In this document: positions 1 to 7,985 of the stretch, one piece after another
How the letters are laid out: each line of letters opens with the position of its first letter
Position numbering within the stretch: position 1 is the first letter of the stretch
From: CAISTG01 sp964455185
GTDB taxonomy: Bacteria > Patescibacteriota > Patescibacteriia > 2-01-FULL-39-33
DNA: 64,000 nt
Assembly: GCA_964455185.1 (NCBI GenBank)
Contig: CAYVUR010000001.1
Coordinates: 1 to 64,000 of the forward strand
Direction: 5' to 3'
Notes under the pieces: model-generated
Database searches by the model: none
Told to the model about the DNA's origin: nothing
What the model saw: the letters and a program-made list of their open reading frames with translations, nothing else
Made by a program: the position numbers and the translations under genes

Positions 1-1
1 T

Positions 2-463
2 ATTAATTTTATATGTATTCATACTCCTTGTGATAATTTAGCCGCTAAATTTTTAGATGATTATTTACGTGGTAGAGAAATTGAGATAGTTGATGATTTA
101 ATTAAAATTCTTAAAGAGATTCCTGAATATAAAGAAGCTACTAAACGTAAAGCTGGTCCTAAAATTTTTGCTGGCGATAAAGAAAATTATTGCGGTAAAA
201 TAGCTTTAACAGAAATTACTGGAGGAACCTCTAATTCTAAAGATATTTATGAAAAGATAGCGCAAGCTGGAATCGGAACTATAGTTGGTATGCATATGAG
301 CGAGGAACACAAAAAAGAAGCTCAACAGCATCATCTTAATGTAGTAATTGCTGGACACATGTCTTCTGATTCGCTTGGAGTTAATTTATTTTTAGACAAA
401 ATAGAAAGTAATGTTTCAGAGATTTCCGCTTATTCTGGATTAATTAGAATCAAAAGAGTTTAA
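2..463 (+). CDS. NIF3-like protein, C-terminal part (5' truncated)
   Basis: The reading frame is open from the window edge to a TAA and gives 153 residues. It contains the stretches TEITGGTSNSKDIYEK, GTIVGMHMSEEHKKEA and NVVIAGHMSSDSLGVNLFLD. These match, from memory, proteins annotated as NGG1p-interacting factor NIF3-like in Patescibacteria and archaea. The family has a metal-binding fold; its biochemical role is unsettled. His residues in GMHMSEEH, QQHH and AGHMSSD are plausible metal ligands. The stop lies 2 bp before the next start codon, so it is probably co-transcribed with the U32 peptidase gene. The N-terminus lies outside the window. Confidence 0.7.
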   Translation: MNFICIHTPCDNLAAKFLDDYLRGREIEIVDDLIKILKEIPEYKEATKRKAGPKIFAGDKENYCGKIALTEITGGTSNSKDIYEKIAQAGIGTIVGMHMSEEHKKEAQQHHLNVVIAGHMSSDSLGVNLFLDKIESNVSEISAYSGLIRIKRV

Positions 464-465
464 GG

Positions 466-1736
466 ATGATTAAAAATAAAAAAATAGAATTATTGGCTCC
501 AGCCGGAGACTTACAAAAACTCAAATATGCTTTGGCTTATGGCGCTGATGCAGTTTATTTAGGTTTACCAGAATTTTCTTTACGTGCTAAAACTGGTTTT
601 AATTTTGAATCCTTAAAGGAAGGAATAATTTACGCTCATAGTTTAAAGAAAAAAGTTTATGTAACTGTTAATATTTTTGCTCATGAAAACCATATTGATA
701 TTTTACCTAAATTTCTTAAAGCATTATCACGCTGCCAGCCTGATGCCCTTATAGTTTCGGATCCAGGAGTATTGTTTTTAGTAAAAAAATATTTACCTAA
801 TATTGCCATTCATCTTTCAACACAAGCTAATACTCTAAACTCTTCAGCTGTTAAATAAAAGAAAAAAAATGAAAAAANNNNNNNNNNTCAGCTGTTAAAT
901 TTTGGCAAAAAAATGGCGTTCAGCGTATTATTTTAGGCAGAGAAGCCAGTTTAATTGATATTAAAAAGATTCATGTTAAAATACCTAAAATAGAATTAGA
1001 AGTTTTTGTTCATGGTGCGATGTGTTTGAGTTATTCTGGACGTTGTTATCTTTCAGCTTGGATGAGAGAGCGTAGTGCTAATGAAGGATTATGCATACAG
1101 CCTTGCCGTTTTGAATATAAATTATATGCTGAAGAAAAAATGCGTCCCGGAGAATTGTTGCCAATTGAAGAAGATGGACAAAATATGTATATTTTTAATT
1201 CTAAAGATTTGTGTTTAATTGAATATCTTTCTTCTTTATCTAAAGCAGGGGTTACTAGTTTTAAAATTGAAGGTCGAACCAAAAGTCTTTATTATATTTC
1301 AACTGTAGTTAGGGCTTATCGCCAAGTTTTAGATAATCTTGGTAATAAAAAAATATTAAAAAATGCTTTAGAAGAGTTAAAGAAAATTGATAGCCGTGGT
1401 TATACTACTGGGTTTTTAATTAAAAATGAATCAGCCTTAAATCGGCAAGAGTTTAAGAGTTCTAAAACTAAAAGTGATTGGCAGTTTGTAGGACAAATTA
1501 TTGGTAAAAAAGAAAATAATCTTGTTATTTTTAAACCTCATAATTATCTTACGGTTAATGATAATTTAGAATTGCTCACTCCAACTAAATGTTATAAGAT
1601 AAAAGTAAAAGAGTTTATTGATGATTGTGGTAAAAAGCTTCAAGAAGTTCACGGTGGCACTGATAAATTTTATTATTTTATTTTACCAAATAACAAAGGA
1701 AAATTAGATTACGGATTACTAAGAAAGAAAATTTAA
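466..1736 (+). CDS. U32 family peptidase / tRNA-rRNA hydroxylation protein (RlhA/TrhP-like), interrupted by an assembly gap
   Basis: The N-terminal part (466-843) starts IELLAPAGDLQKLKYAL, typical of the U32 TIM-barrel. The C-terminal part (888-1736) carries the family signature HGAMCLSYSGRCYLS and the following GLCIQPCRFEY, with four conserved cysteines. In the family these cysteines are thought to hold an iron-sulfur cluster; members such as RlhA and TrhP hydroxylate RNA bases, and the name peptidase is historical. A run of ten N lies between the halves. The 13 bases at 844-856 recur at 888-900, so deleting 844-887 restores one frame of about 408 residues, normal for a short U32 protein. 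The TAA at 856-858 is therefore not a real stop. It is followed directly by ruvA. Confidence 0.88.
878..887. other. Assembly gap (10 N) with overlapping flanks
   Basis: Ten undetermined bases join two contigs. The 13-base word TCAGCTGTTAAAT occurs on both sides (844-856 and 888-900), so the contigs overlap and the A-rich stretch 857-877 is probably a faulty contig end rather than genomic sequence. Confidence 0.9.
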
Positions 1737-1738
1737 TT

Positions 1739-2323
1739 ATGATTGCTTATTTATCAGGAAAAATTATTTATCAATCAGCTTTTTTAAAAAAAGATAATTT
1801 TGTAGTACTTGATTGTAATGGTGTAGGTTATAAAGTTTATGTTACTGATAAAGTACTTAATGGCATAAAAATTGGTGAAACAATAACTTTACATATTTAT
1901 ACTCAAGTAGCAGAAACGGTTTTAGATTTATATGGTTTTTTAACACGTGAAGAGTTAGATTTTTTTGAGTTATTATTAACTATTTCTGGAATTGGTCCTC
2001 GTAGTGACTTAGACATTTTACGTAAAGCTAAAATTGAAGATTTAATTAAAGGCGTAGAAAGTGGAGACTTTCAGTTATTAGCTAAAATTTCTGGTATTGG
2101 ACCAAAAACAGCAGAAAAAATTGTTGTTGGGTTAAAAGATAAATTAACGGGTGGATATAATGTTGATTCTAAAGCTTGGGATAGTGATTTTGGAGATGCT
2201 TTAGAAGCTTTAATTAGCCTTGGTTATAATGCTGTTCAAGCTCGTGAAGCTTTAAATCAATCATCGTCTATTAAAATGGAAGAAAAGATTAAAGAAGCTT
2301 TAAAAATATTAGGAAAAAAATAA
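1739..2323 (+). CDS. ruvA: Holliday junction branch migration protein RuvA
   Basis: RuvA binds four-way DNA junctions and loads the RuvB helicase. The 194-residue product has the N-terminal OB fold (MIAYLSGKI, VVLDCNGVGYKVYV), the helix-hairpin-helix region with two motifs (LTISGIGPRSDLDIL near residues 80-94 and AKISGIGPKTAEKIV near 117-131), and a short C-terminal domain (ALEALISLGYNAVQAREAL) of the type that contacts RuvB. Length matches the family. It starts 2 bp after the U32 gene and is followed after 3 bp by the small exporter gene, so these are likely one transcript. Confidence 0.96.
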   Translation: MIAYLSGKIIYQSAFLKKDNFVVLDCNGVGYKVYVTDKVLNGIKIGETITLHIYTQVAETVLDLYGFLTREELDFFELLLTISGIGPRSDLDILRKAKIEDLIKGVESGDFQLLAKISGIGPKTAEKIVVGLKDKLTGGYNVDSKAWDSDFGDALEALISLGYNAVQAREALNQSSSIKMEEKIKEALKILGKK

Positions 2324-2326
2324 TTT

Positions 2327-2827
2327 ATGAATTTAAATTATTTAAATCTTTTTTGGGGTTGGCCACCAGAAGTTACTGTTTTTATAATTTCTATGATTCC
2401 TATTGCCGAGTTACGAGTTTCTTTGCCTTTGGCTTTAACAGCTTATAATTTATCTTGGCCTAAAGCTTATTTAATTTCTGTTTTAGGTAATCTTTTGCCA
2501 GTTATTTTGATTATTAAATTTATTGGTTTATTTTCTGATTGGCTTAAACAAAATTCTAAATTGGCAGAAAAATTTTTTAATTGGTTATTTTCTCGTACAA
2601 GAAATAAAACAATTAAAAATTATGAAAAATATGGTTTATGGGCTTTAATGATTTTTGTTGCTATTCCCTTACCAATGACTGGTGCTTGGACTGGTGCTTT
2701 GGCAGCTTGGTTATTTGGAGTTAAAACTCGTGATGCTTTAATTTATATTGGATTAGGTATTTTTATTGCTGGATTAATAGTTAGTTTTATTACTTTGGGA
2801 TTTAAAAGTTTATGGTTTTTAATTTAA
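2327..2827 (+). CDS. Small multi-drug export family membrane protein (COG2426-like)
   Basis: The 166-residue protein has four to five hydrophobic segments. Its family hallmark is the segment FIISMIPIAELRVSLPLAL near the N-terminus, and later PLPMTGAWTGALAAWLFG, both typical of the Sm_multidrug_ex family. The substrate is unknown despite the family name. The repeated pattern P-x-x-E/T-x-R/A-x-x-x-P/A suggests re-entrant elements. It sits in the operon with ruvA, 3 bp upstream, but I see no functional link. Identity of the family is fairly secure; function is not. Confidence 0.8.
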   Translation: MNLNYLNLFWGWPPEVTVFIISMIPIAELRVSLPLALTAYNLSWPKAYLISVLGNLLPVILIIKFIGLFSDWLKQNSKLAEKFFNWLFSRTRNKTIKNYEKYGLWALMIFVAIPLPMTGAWTGALAAWLFGVKTRDALIYIGLGIFIAGLIVSFITLGFKSLWFLI

Positions 2828-2840
2828 GTATTTATTATTT

Positions 2841-4166
2841 ATGTTATCGCGAATAAAAAAAATTATACCATCAATTTTACTTAATCAATATCATAAAATA
2901 ATAGCTATTATTGCTAATTTTATTTATGGTCAACCGTCAAAGAAAATGATTGTTATTGGAGTGACAGGAACTAATGGAAAATCAACCACCGTTAGTTTAA
3001 TTTCTAAAATATTAGAAGAAGCAGGTTATAGAGTGGGAGCGGCTTCAACTGTATTATTTAAAGTAGCTGAAAAAGAATGGTTAAATGATAAAAAAATGAC
3101 TATGTTGGGGCGTTTTCAATTACAAAAATTGCTTCAACAAATGCTTCATGCTAATTGTAATTATGCTATAATTGAAACTTCATCGCAGGGCATTGAACAA
3201 TTTCGTCATTTAGGTATTCATTATGATATTTGTGTTTTTACAAATTTAACTCCAGAACATATTGAAGCGCATGGTGGTTTTGATAATTATAAAAAAGCTA
3301 AATTAAAATTATTTAAACATTTAGAAAATTTACCAACTAAAGTTTTAACAGGTAAAAAAATTAGTAAAATAATTATTGTTAATAATGATGATAAACATGC
3401 TAAAGATTTTTTAAATTTTAATGTTGATAAAAAAATAAGTTTTGGAATTAATCAAATCGCTCAAATAAATGCTGAAGCTATTAATTTTAATGAAACGGGT
3501 ATTAATTTTAAAGTTGATACAGTTGATTTTAATCTTAATATTTTTGGTAAGTTTAATGTTTATAATGCTTTAGCGGCAATAGCAGTTGCGAAAAGTCAAA
3601 ATATAAGTTTAGCTATTTGTCGTCAAGCATTAACTAAAGTTACAGGAGTGCCAGGAAGAATGGAATTTATTAATGTGGGTCAACCTTTTAAAGTGTTGAT
3701 TGATTATGCGCCAGAGCCTGAAAGTATGAGACAATTGTTTCAAGCCATAAAAGATCATGGATTTGTTTCGTCTCAAAATAAGATTATTCATGTTTTTGGT
3801 TCGTGTGGAGGAGGTAGAGATGTTGCTAGACGACCAATTTTAGGTGAATTGTCTGCCCAAAATGCTCAGATACATATTATTACTAATGAAGATCCTTATG
3901 ATGATGATCCACAACAGATAATCAATCAAGTAGCTGAAGGAGTAATTAAAGCAGGAAAAAAAGAAAATCAAGAAGTGTTTAAAATATTAAATCGTAGAGA
4001 AGCTATTCGCCAAGCTATAAAATTAGCTCAAGCAGGAGATTTAATACTTTTAACAGGAAAAGGAGCAGAACAAGCTATTTGTATTGCAGAAGGAAAAAAA
4101 GAATTCTGGGATGAAAGAGAAGTAGTAAAAGATGAATTAGCTAATTTTGGTTATAAAAATAATTAA
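2841..4166 (+). CDS. MurE-like Mur ligase (UDP-N-acetylmuramyl peptide synthetase family)
   Basis: Mur ligases add amino acids to UDP-MurNAc peptides using ATP. The 441-residue protein has the ATP-binding loop VTGTNGKST at residues 41-49, the central-domain stretch ETSSQGIEQFRHLGI, TNLTPEHIEAHGGF, and the C-terminal domain opening VPGRMEFINVGQPFKVLIDYA with GSCGGGRDVARRP. It is shorter than classical MurE because the N-terminal UDP-binding domain is replaced by a basic, hydrophobic 35-residue segment. The DNPR motif that selects meso-diaminopimelate in MurE is replaced by NEDPYDDDP, so the amino acid added cannot be predicted. It is the last gene before the long rpoB leader. Confidence 0.85.
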   Translation: MLSRIKKIIPSILLNQYHKIIAIIANFIYGQPSKKMIVIGVTGTNGKSTTVSLISKILEEAGYRVGAASTVLFKVAEKEWLNDKKMTMLGRFQLQKLLQQMLHANCNYAIIETSSQGIEQFRHLGIHYDICVFTNLTPEHIEAHGGFDNYKKAKLKLFKHLENLPTKVLTGKKISKIIIVNNDDKHAKDFLNFNVDKKISFGINQIAQINAEAINFNETGINFKVDTVDFNLNIFGKFNVYNALAAIAVAKSQNISLAICRQALTKVTGVPGRMEFINVGQPFKVLIDYAPEPESMRQLFQAIKDHGFVSSQNKIIHVFGSCGGGRDVARRPILGELSAQNAQIHIITNEDPYDDDPQQIINQVAEGVIKAGKKENQEVFKILNRREAIRQAIKLAQAGDLILLTGKGAEQAICIAEGKKEFWDEREVVKDELANFGYKNN

Positions 4167-4539
4167 ACAACTTTTTATTTAATTATTTATATTTGATAAT
4201 GTGGATAAATTGTTTATAAAATTATATTTTTTTTAATTAATCTTTAATAATAATTATAAAATTTGTTTATTTTTAGATAAAAATTTTATATTATTTGACA
4301 AAAATTAGAAATTAGACTTAGGTGGCAAAATTATGTTGACTTTAATTTTTATTTCTGCTATTATATTGACAATAGGCGATTTTTTCGTCTTGACACATTT
4401 TTTTAATTTAACACTAATAATTTCTAAATTTAGTGTCTTCCTATCAAAATAATAAAACTTAAATCATAAAACTCATTTCCTAAATTAAGTCCATCAATTT
4501 AAATTAAATGGCTAAAATAAGAGAAATGAGAGTTTTTTT
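4167..4539 (+). promoter_or_regulatory. Long rpoB leader region with promoter, DnaA box match and hairpins
   Basis: This 373-bp stretch holds no credible ORF. A match to the DnaA box (TGTGGATAA) lies at 4200-4208. The best promoter is at 4336-4364. Downstream, the inferred leader of about 170 nt can form a 7-bp hairpin (ACACTAA 4411-4417 with TTAGTGT 4430-4436). CTCATTTC (4472-4479) can pair with GAAATGAG (4523-4530), which is followed by seven T residues abutting the rpoB ATG. A competing pairing ACTTAA 4457-4462 / TTAAGT 4485-4490 encloses the first arm. The layout resembles an attenuator or start-site-masking leader, but this is inference only. Confidence 0.5.
4336..4364 (+). promoter_or_regulatory. 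Predicted rpoBC promoter
   Basis: TTGACT at 4336-4341 and TATTAT at 4359-4364 are separated by 17 bp, and TGC immediately precedes the -10 hexamer (extended -10). The predicted start is near 4371. A weaker TTGACA lies at 4390-4395. Confidence 0.65.
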
Positions 4540-7500
4540 ATGTCCAAGAAAAATTTAAAAGTAATAGATGGCAGAGTAAATTTTGCTCCTCTATTAAAAC
4601 AATCCTTCATTGCTTCTGATTTGATTGAATTACAAAAAAAATCATATGATTGGTTTTGGAAAACTGGATTAAGAGAACTTTTTGATGAATTTTCTCCAAT
4701 TACCGATTTTATCGGACGTGATTTAGAAGTGTATTTTCAGAATTATTATTTAGATGAACCAAAGTTTGATGAAGTTGCTTCTAAAGAAAAAAATATTTCT
4801 TATGAAGCGCCATTAAGAGTTAACATTAAATTAATTAACAATAAAACCGGCCAAAGTCTTGAACAAGAAATTTATTTAGGAGATTTTCCTTTAATGACAG
4901 AACGTGGAACTTTTATTGTTAATGGAGTTGAACGTGTTGTTGTTTCACAGTTAGTTCGTTCTGCTGGCGTTTTTTTTACTTCTATTTCCGGAATTGATCG
5001 TAATCTTTATGGCGCGAAAGTTATACCTAATCGTGGCTCTTGGTTAGAATTTGAAACTGATATTAATAAAGTAATTTGGGTAAAGATTGATCGTAAAAGA
5101 AAAGTAGCTTTTACTGCTTTATTACGTGCTTTTGGTTATTCAACTAATGATGATATTTTGAAATTATTTGCTGATTATCCAGAGGCCTTAGAATTTATTG
5201 AAGCTACTTTTAAAAAGGATGCTTCAGAAAATGAAGACGAAGGTTTAATTGAAGTTTATAAACGTATTCGACCTGGTGATTTAGCTGCTCCAGATAACGC
5301 TAAACAATTAATAAACAACATGTTTTTTAATTTTTCTCGCTATGATTTTTCCGCTGTTGGTCGTTACAAATTAAATCAACGTTTTAATGAAAATAGAGAG
5401 ATTAATATAGAGAATAGAGTTTTATTACGTGAAGATATTGTTAACATTATTAAAGAAATAATTCGTCTTAATATAACTCAAGATCAAGCAGATGATATTG
5501 ATCATTTAGGTAATCGTCGTGTTAAAGCAGTGGGAGAGTTAGTACAAAGTCGTTTTCGTGTTGGATTAGCTAGAATGGAAAGAATTATTCGGGATCGCAT
5601 GAGTACGCTTGATGTCACTACTTTAACTCCAACCAAATTAATTAACGCTAAACCTTTAATGAGTGTAGTTAAGGAGTTTTTTATGTCTTCTCAACTCTCT
5701 CAGTTTATGGATCAAGTTAATCCTTTAGCTGAATTAGAACATAAACGTCGTTTGTCAGCGCTTGGTCCCGGCGGATTATCGCGTGAACGTGCTGGATTTG
5801 AAGTTCGTGATGTACACCCAACTCACTATGGTAGAATTTGTCCGATTGCTACTCCCGAGGGTCCTAATATTGGTTTAGTTGGTCATTTAGCTTCATTTGC
5901 TCGTATTAATGATTATGGTTTTATTGAAGCTCCTTATTATCGTGTAGTTCATGATGTTGCTAATGATGGAAAAACAGCTATTGGTGAAATTGCTAGAAAT
6001 GATTATGCAGGAATAGTTAAAGCTGGAGAAATTATTTCTAAAGAAGCCGCTAAAGCTTTAGCAAATAATAAAGAAATTAAAACTATTGCTGTTAAACCTC
6101 GAGTTACTGATGAAATTGTTTATATTGATGCCTTTGAAGAATCTCGTTCAACTACTACCCCTTATTCTAATAAAATAGATGAAAAGGGTTACTTTTTAGT
6201 TGATAAAATTGAGGCTCGTGTTAAATTAAATCCAACTTTAGCTTCCGTTGAACAAGTTGATTATATGGATGTGTCTTCCAATCAAATTGTTTCAATTGCT
6301 ACTTCTTGTATTCCTTTCTTAGAACATGATGATGCTGTTCGCGCTTTGATGGGAACCAATATGCAACGTCAGGCAGTTTGTACTATTAGACCAGAAGCCC
6401 CTATTATAGGAACAGGCATTGAAAAAATTGCTGCTCAGTATTCTGGACATGTTGTTTTAGCTAAAGAAGACGGAAAAGTAATTGCTTTACATGGTAATAG
6501 AATTGAAATTTTAAATAAAAATAATCAGATTGATACTTATCGTTTAAATAAATATATTAGATCCAATAATTCAACTTCTATTAATCAAAAGCCAGTGGTA
6601 AAAATTGGTCAAGAAGTTAAAAAAGGAGACGTTTTAGCTGATGGCCCTGCTATTGATCATGGAGAGTTAGCTTTGGGTCAAAATATTTTAGTAGCTTTCA
6701 TGCCTTGGCAAGGTTATAACTATGAAGATGCTATTATTATTTCTGAAAGATTAGTTCAAAAAGATAGATATTCTTCAGTTCATATTGAAAATTATGTTTG
6801 TGAGGTTCGTGAAACTAAACTTGGTCCAGAAATTGTTACTTCAGATATTCCTAATGTTAGCGAGGAGAAATTAAAAGATTTAGATGAAGAAGGAATTGTT
6901 CGCATCGGAGCTTTTGTTAAATCTGGTGATATTTTGTGTGGTAAAATTACTCCCAAAGGTGAAACTGAGTTGTCAGCTGAAGAAAAGTTATTGCGCGCTA
7001 TTTTTGGTGAAAAGGCTAGAGACGTGCGTGACTCTTCACTTTATTTAGAGCATGGTTCTTCTGGTAAGGTTATTGATGTTAAAATTTTTAGTCGTGAAAA
7101 TGGTGATAAGTTACCTGCGGGCATGATTAAAATGGTACAGATTACTGTAGCTTCTTTACGTAAAATTCAAGTAGGAGATAAAATGGCAGGACGACATGGA
7201 AATAAAGGAGTTATTTCTAAAGTTGTTCCAGTTGAAGATTTACCTCATTTAGCTGATGGTACCCCGGTTGATATTATTTTATCACCTCTAGGTGTTGTTT
7301 CTCGTATGAATTTGGGACAAATTCTTGAGACTCATTTAGGTTTAGCTGCTAAAAAACTTGGATATAAGGTGGCTACCAATGCTTTTAATGGGGCAGTTGA
7401 AGAAGATATTAGGAAGCAATTAGAAGAAGCTGGATACCCTTCAGATGGACGCATTCAATTATATGATGGACGCACTGGAGAACCATTCCACAAAAAGAGT

Positions 7501-7962
7501 ACAGTTGGTATTATCTATATGTTAAAATTGAATCATTTAGTTGAAGATAAAATTCATCAGCGTTCAATTGGTCCGTACTCTTTGATTACTCAACAACCTT
7601 TGGGTGGTAAAGCACAATTCGGCGGACAAAGATTTGGAGAAATGGAAGTCTGGGCACTTGAAGCTTATGGCGCAGCTGCTACTTTGCAAGAAATTTTAAC
7701 TATTAAATCAGATGATGTAGTCGGGCGTAGTAAAACTTATGAATCAATTATTAAAGGTGAACCAATCAGTAATTTATATATCCCAGAATCTTTTAATGTT
7801 TTAGTTAGAGAACTAAAAGGTTTAGGTTTGAATGTAGAATTACTTAATAATAATAAACAAATTAGCGATTTCGATAAGTCAATTGAAAAATCAGTTCTTA
7901 CTAAAGATGACGAAGAAATCAATATTTTAGAAGAAGATTCTACTTCTAATAATGAAAGCTAG
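4540..7962 (+). CDS. rpoB: DNA-directed RNA polymerase subunit beta
   Basis: RpoB forms one half of the RNA polymerase active-site cleft. The 1140-residue product carries the rifampicin-region signature SSQLSQFMDQVNPLAELEHK followed by RRLSALGPGGLSRERAGFEV, then HPTHYGRICPIATPEGPNIG (the usual Glu of IETPEGP is Ala). It has GDKMAGRHGNKGVISK with the active-site lysines and GGKAQFGGQRFGEMEVWALE near the C-terminus. It is shorter than the E. coli protein, as in most bacteria lacking the large lineage insertions. The rifampicin-contact residues Asp, His and Ser are the sensitive-type ones. The last roughly 50 residues are acidic and Asn-rich. It is not preceded by rplKAJL; rpoC follows 23 bp downstream. 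It ends in TAG. Confidence 0.98.
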   Translation: MSKKNLKVIDGRVNFAPLLKQSFIASDLIELQKKSYDWFWKTGLRELFDEFSPITDFIGRDLEVYFQNYYLDEPKFDEVASKEKNISYEAPLRVNIKLINNKTGQSLEQEIYLGDFPLMTERGTFIVNGVERVVVSQLVRSAGVFFTSISGIDRNLYGAKVIPNRGSWLEFETDINKVIWVKIDRKRKVAFTALLRAFGYSTNDDILKLFADYPEALEFIEATFKKDASENEDEGLIEVYKRIRPGDLAAPDNAKQLINNMFFNFSRYDFSAVGRYKLNQRFNENREINIENRVLLREDIVNIIKEIIRLNITQDQADDIDHLGNRRVKAVGELVQSRFRVGLARMERIIRDRMSTLDVTTLTPTKLINAKPLMSVVKEFFMSSQLSQFMDQVNPLAELEHKRRLSALGPGGLSRERAGFEVRDVHPTHYGRICPIATPEGPNIGLVGHLASFARINDYGFIEAPYYRVVHDVANDGKTAIGEIARNDYAGIVKAGEIISKEAAKALANNKEIKTIAVKPRVTDEIVYIDAFEESRSTTTPYSNKIDEKGYFLVDKIEARVKLNPTLASVEQVDYMDVSSNQIVSIATSCIPFLEHDDAVRALMGTNMQRQAVCTIRPEAPIIGTGIEKIAAQYSGHVVLAKEDGKVIALHGNRIEILNKNNQIDTYRLNKYIRSNNSTSINQKPVVKIGQEVKKGDVLADGPAIDHGELALGQNILVAFMPWQGYNYEDAIIISERLVQKDRYSSVHIENYVCEVRETKLGPEIVTSDIPNVSEEKLKDLDEEGIVRIGAFVKSGDILCGKITPKGETELSAEEKLLRAIFGEKARDVRDSSLYLEHGSSGKVIDVKIFSRENGDKLPAGMIKMVQITVASLRKIQVGDKMAGRHGNKGVISKVVPVEDLPHLADGTPVDIILSPLGVVSRMNLGQILETHLGLAAKKLGYKVATNAFNGAVEEDIRKQLEEAGYPSDGRIQLYDGRTGEPFHKKSTVGIIYMLKLNHLVEDKIHQRSIGPYSLITQQPLGGKAQFGGQRFGEMEVWALEAYGAAATLQEILTIKSDDVVGRSKTYESIIKGEPISNLYIPESFNVLVRELKGLGLNVELLNNNKQISDFDKSIEKSVLTKDDEEINILEEDSTSNNES

Positions 7963-7985
7963 TCAATCATCCTTAATATAAAATT

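Noticed and set aside
856..858. In-frame TAA that would make the U32 gene a pseudogene
   Set aside because: It lies in the faulty contig end beside the N gap; the overlap at 844-856 and 888-900 restores an open frame.
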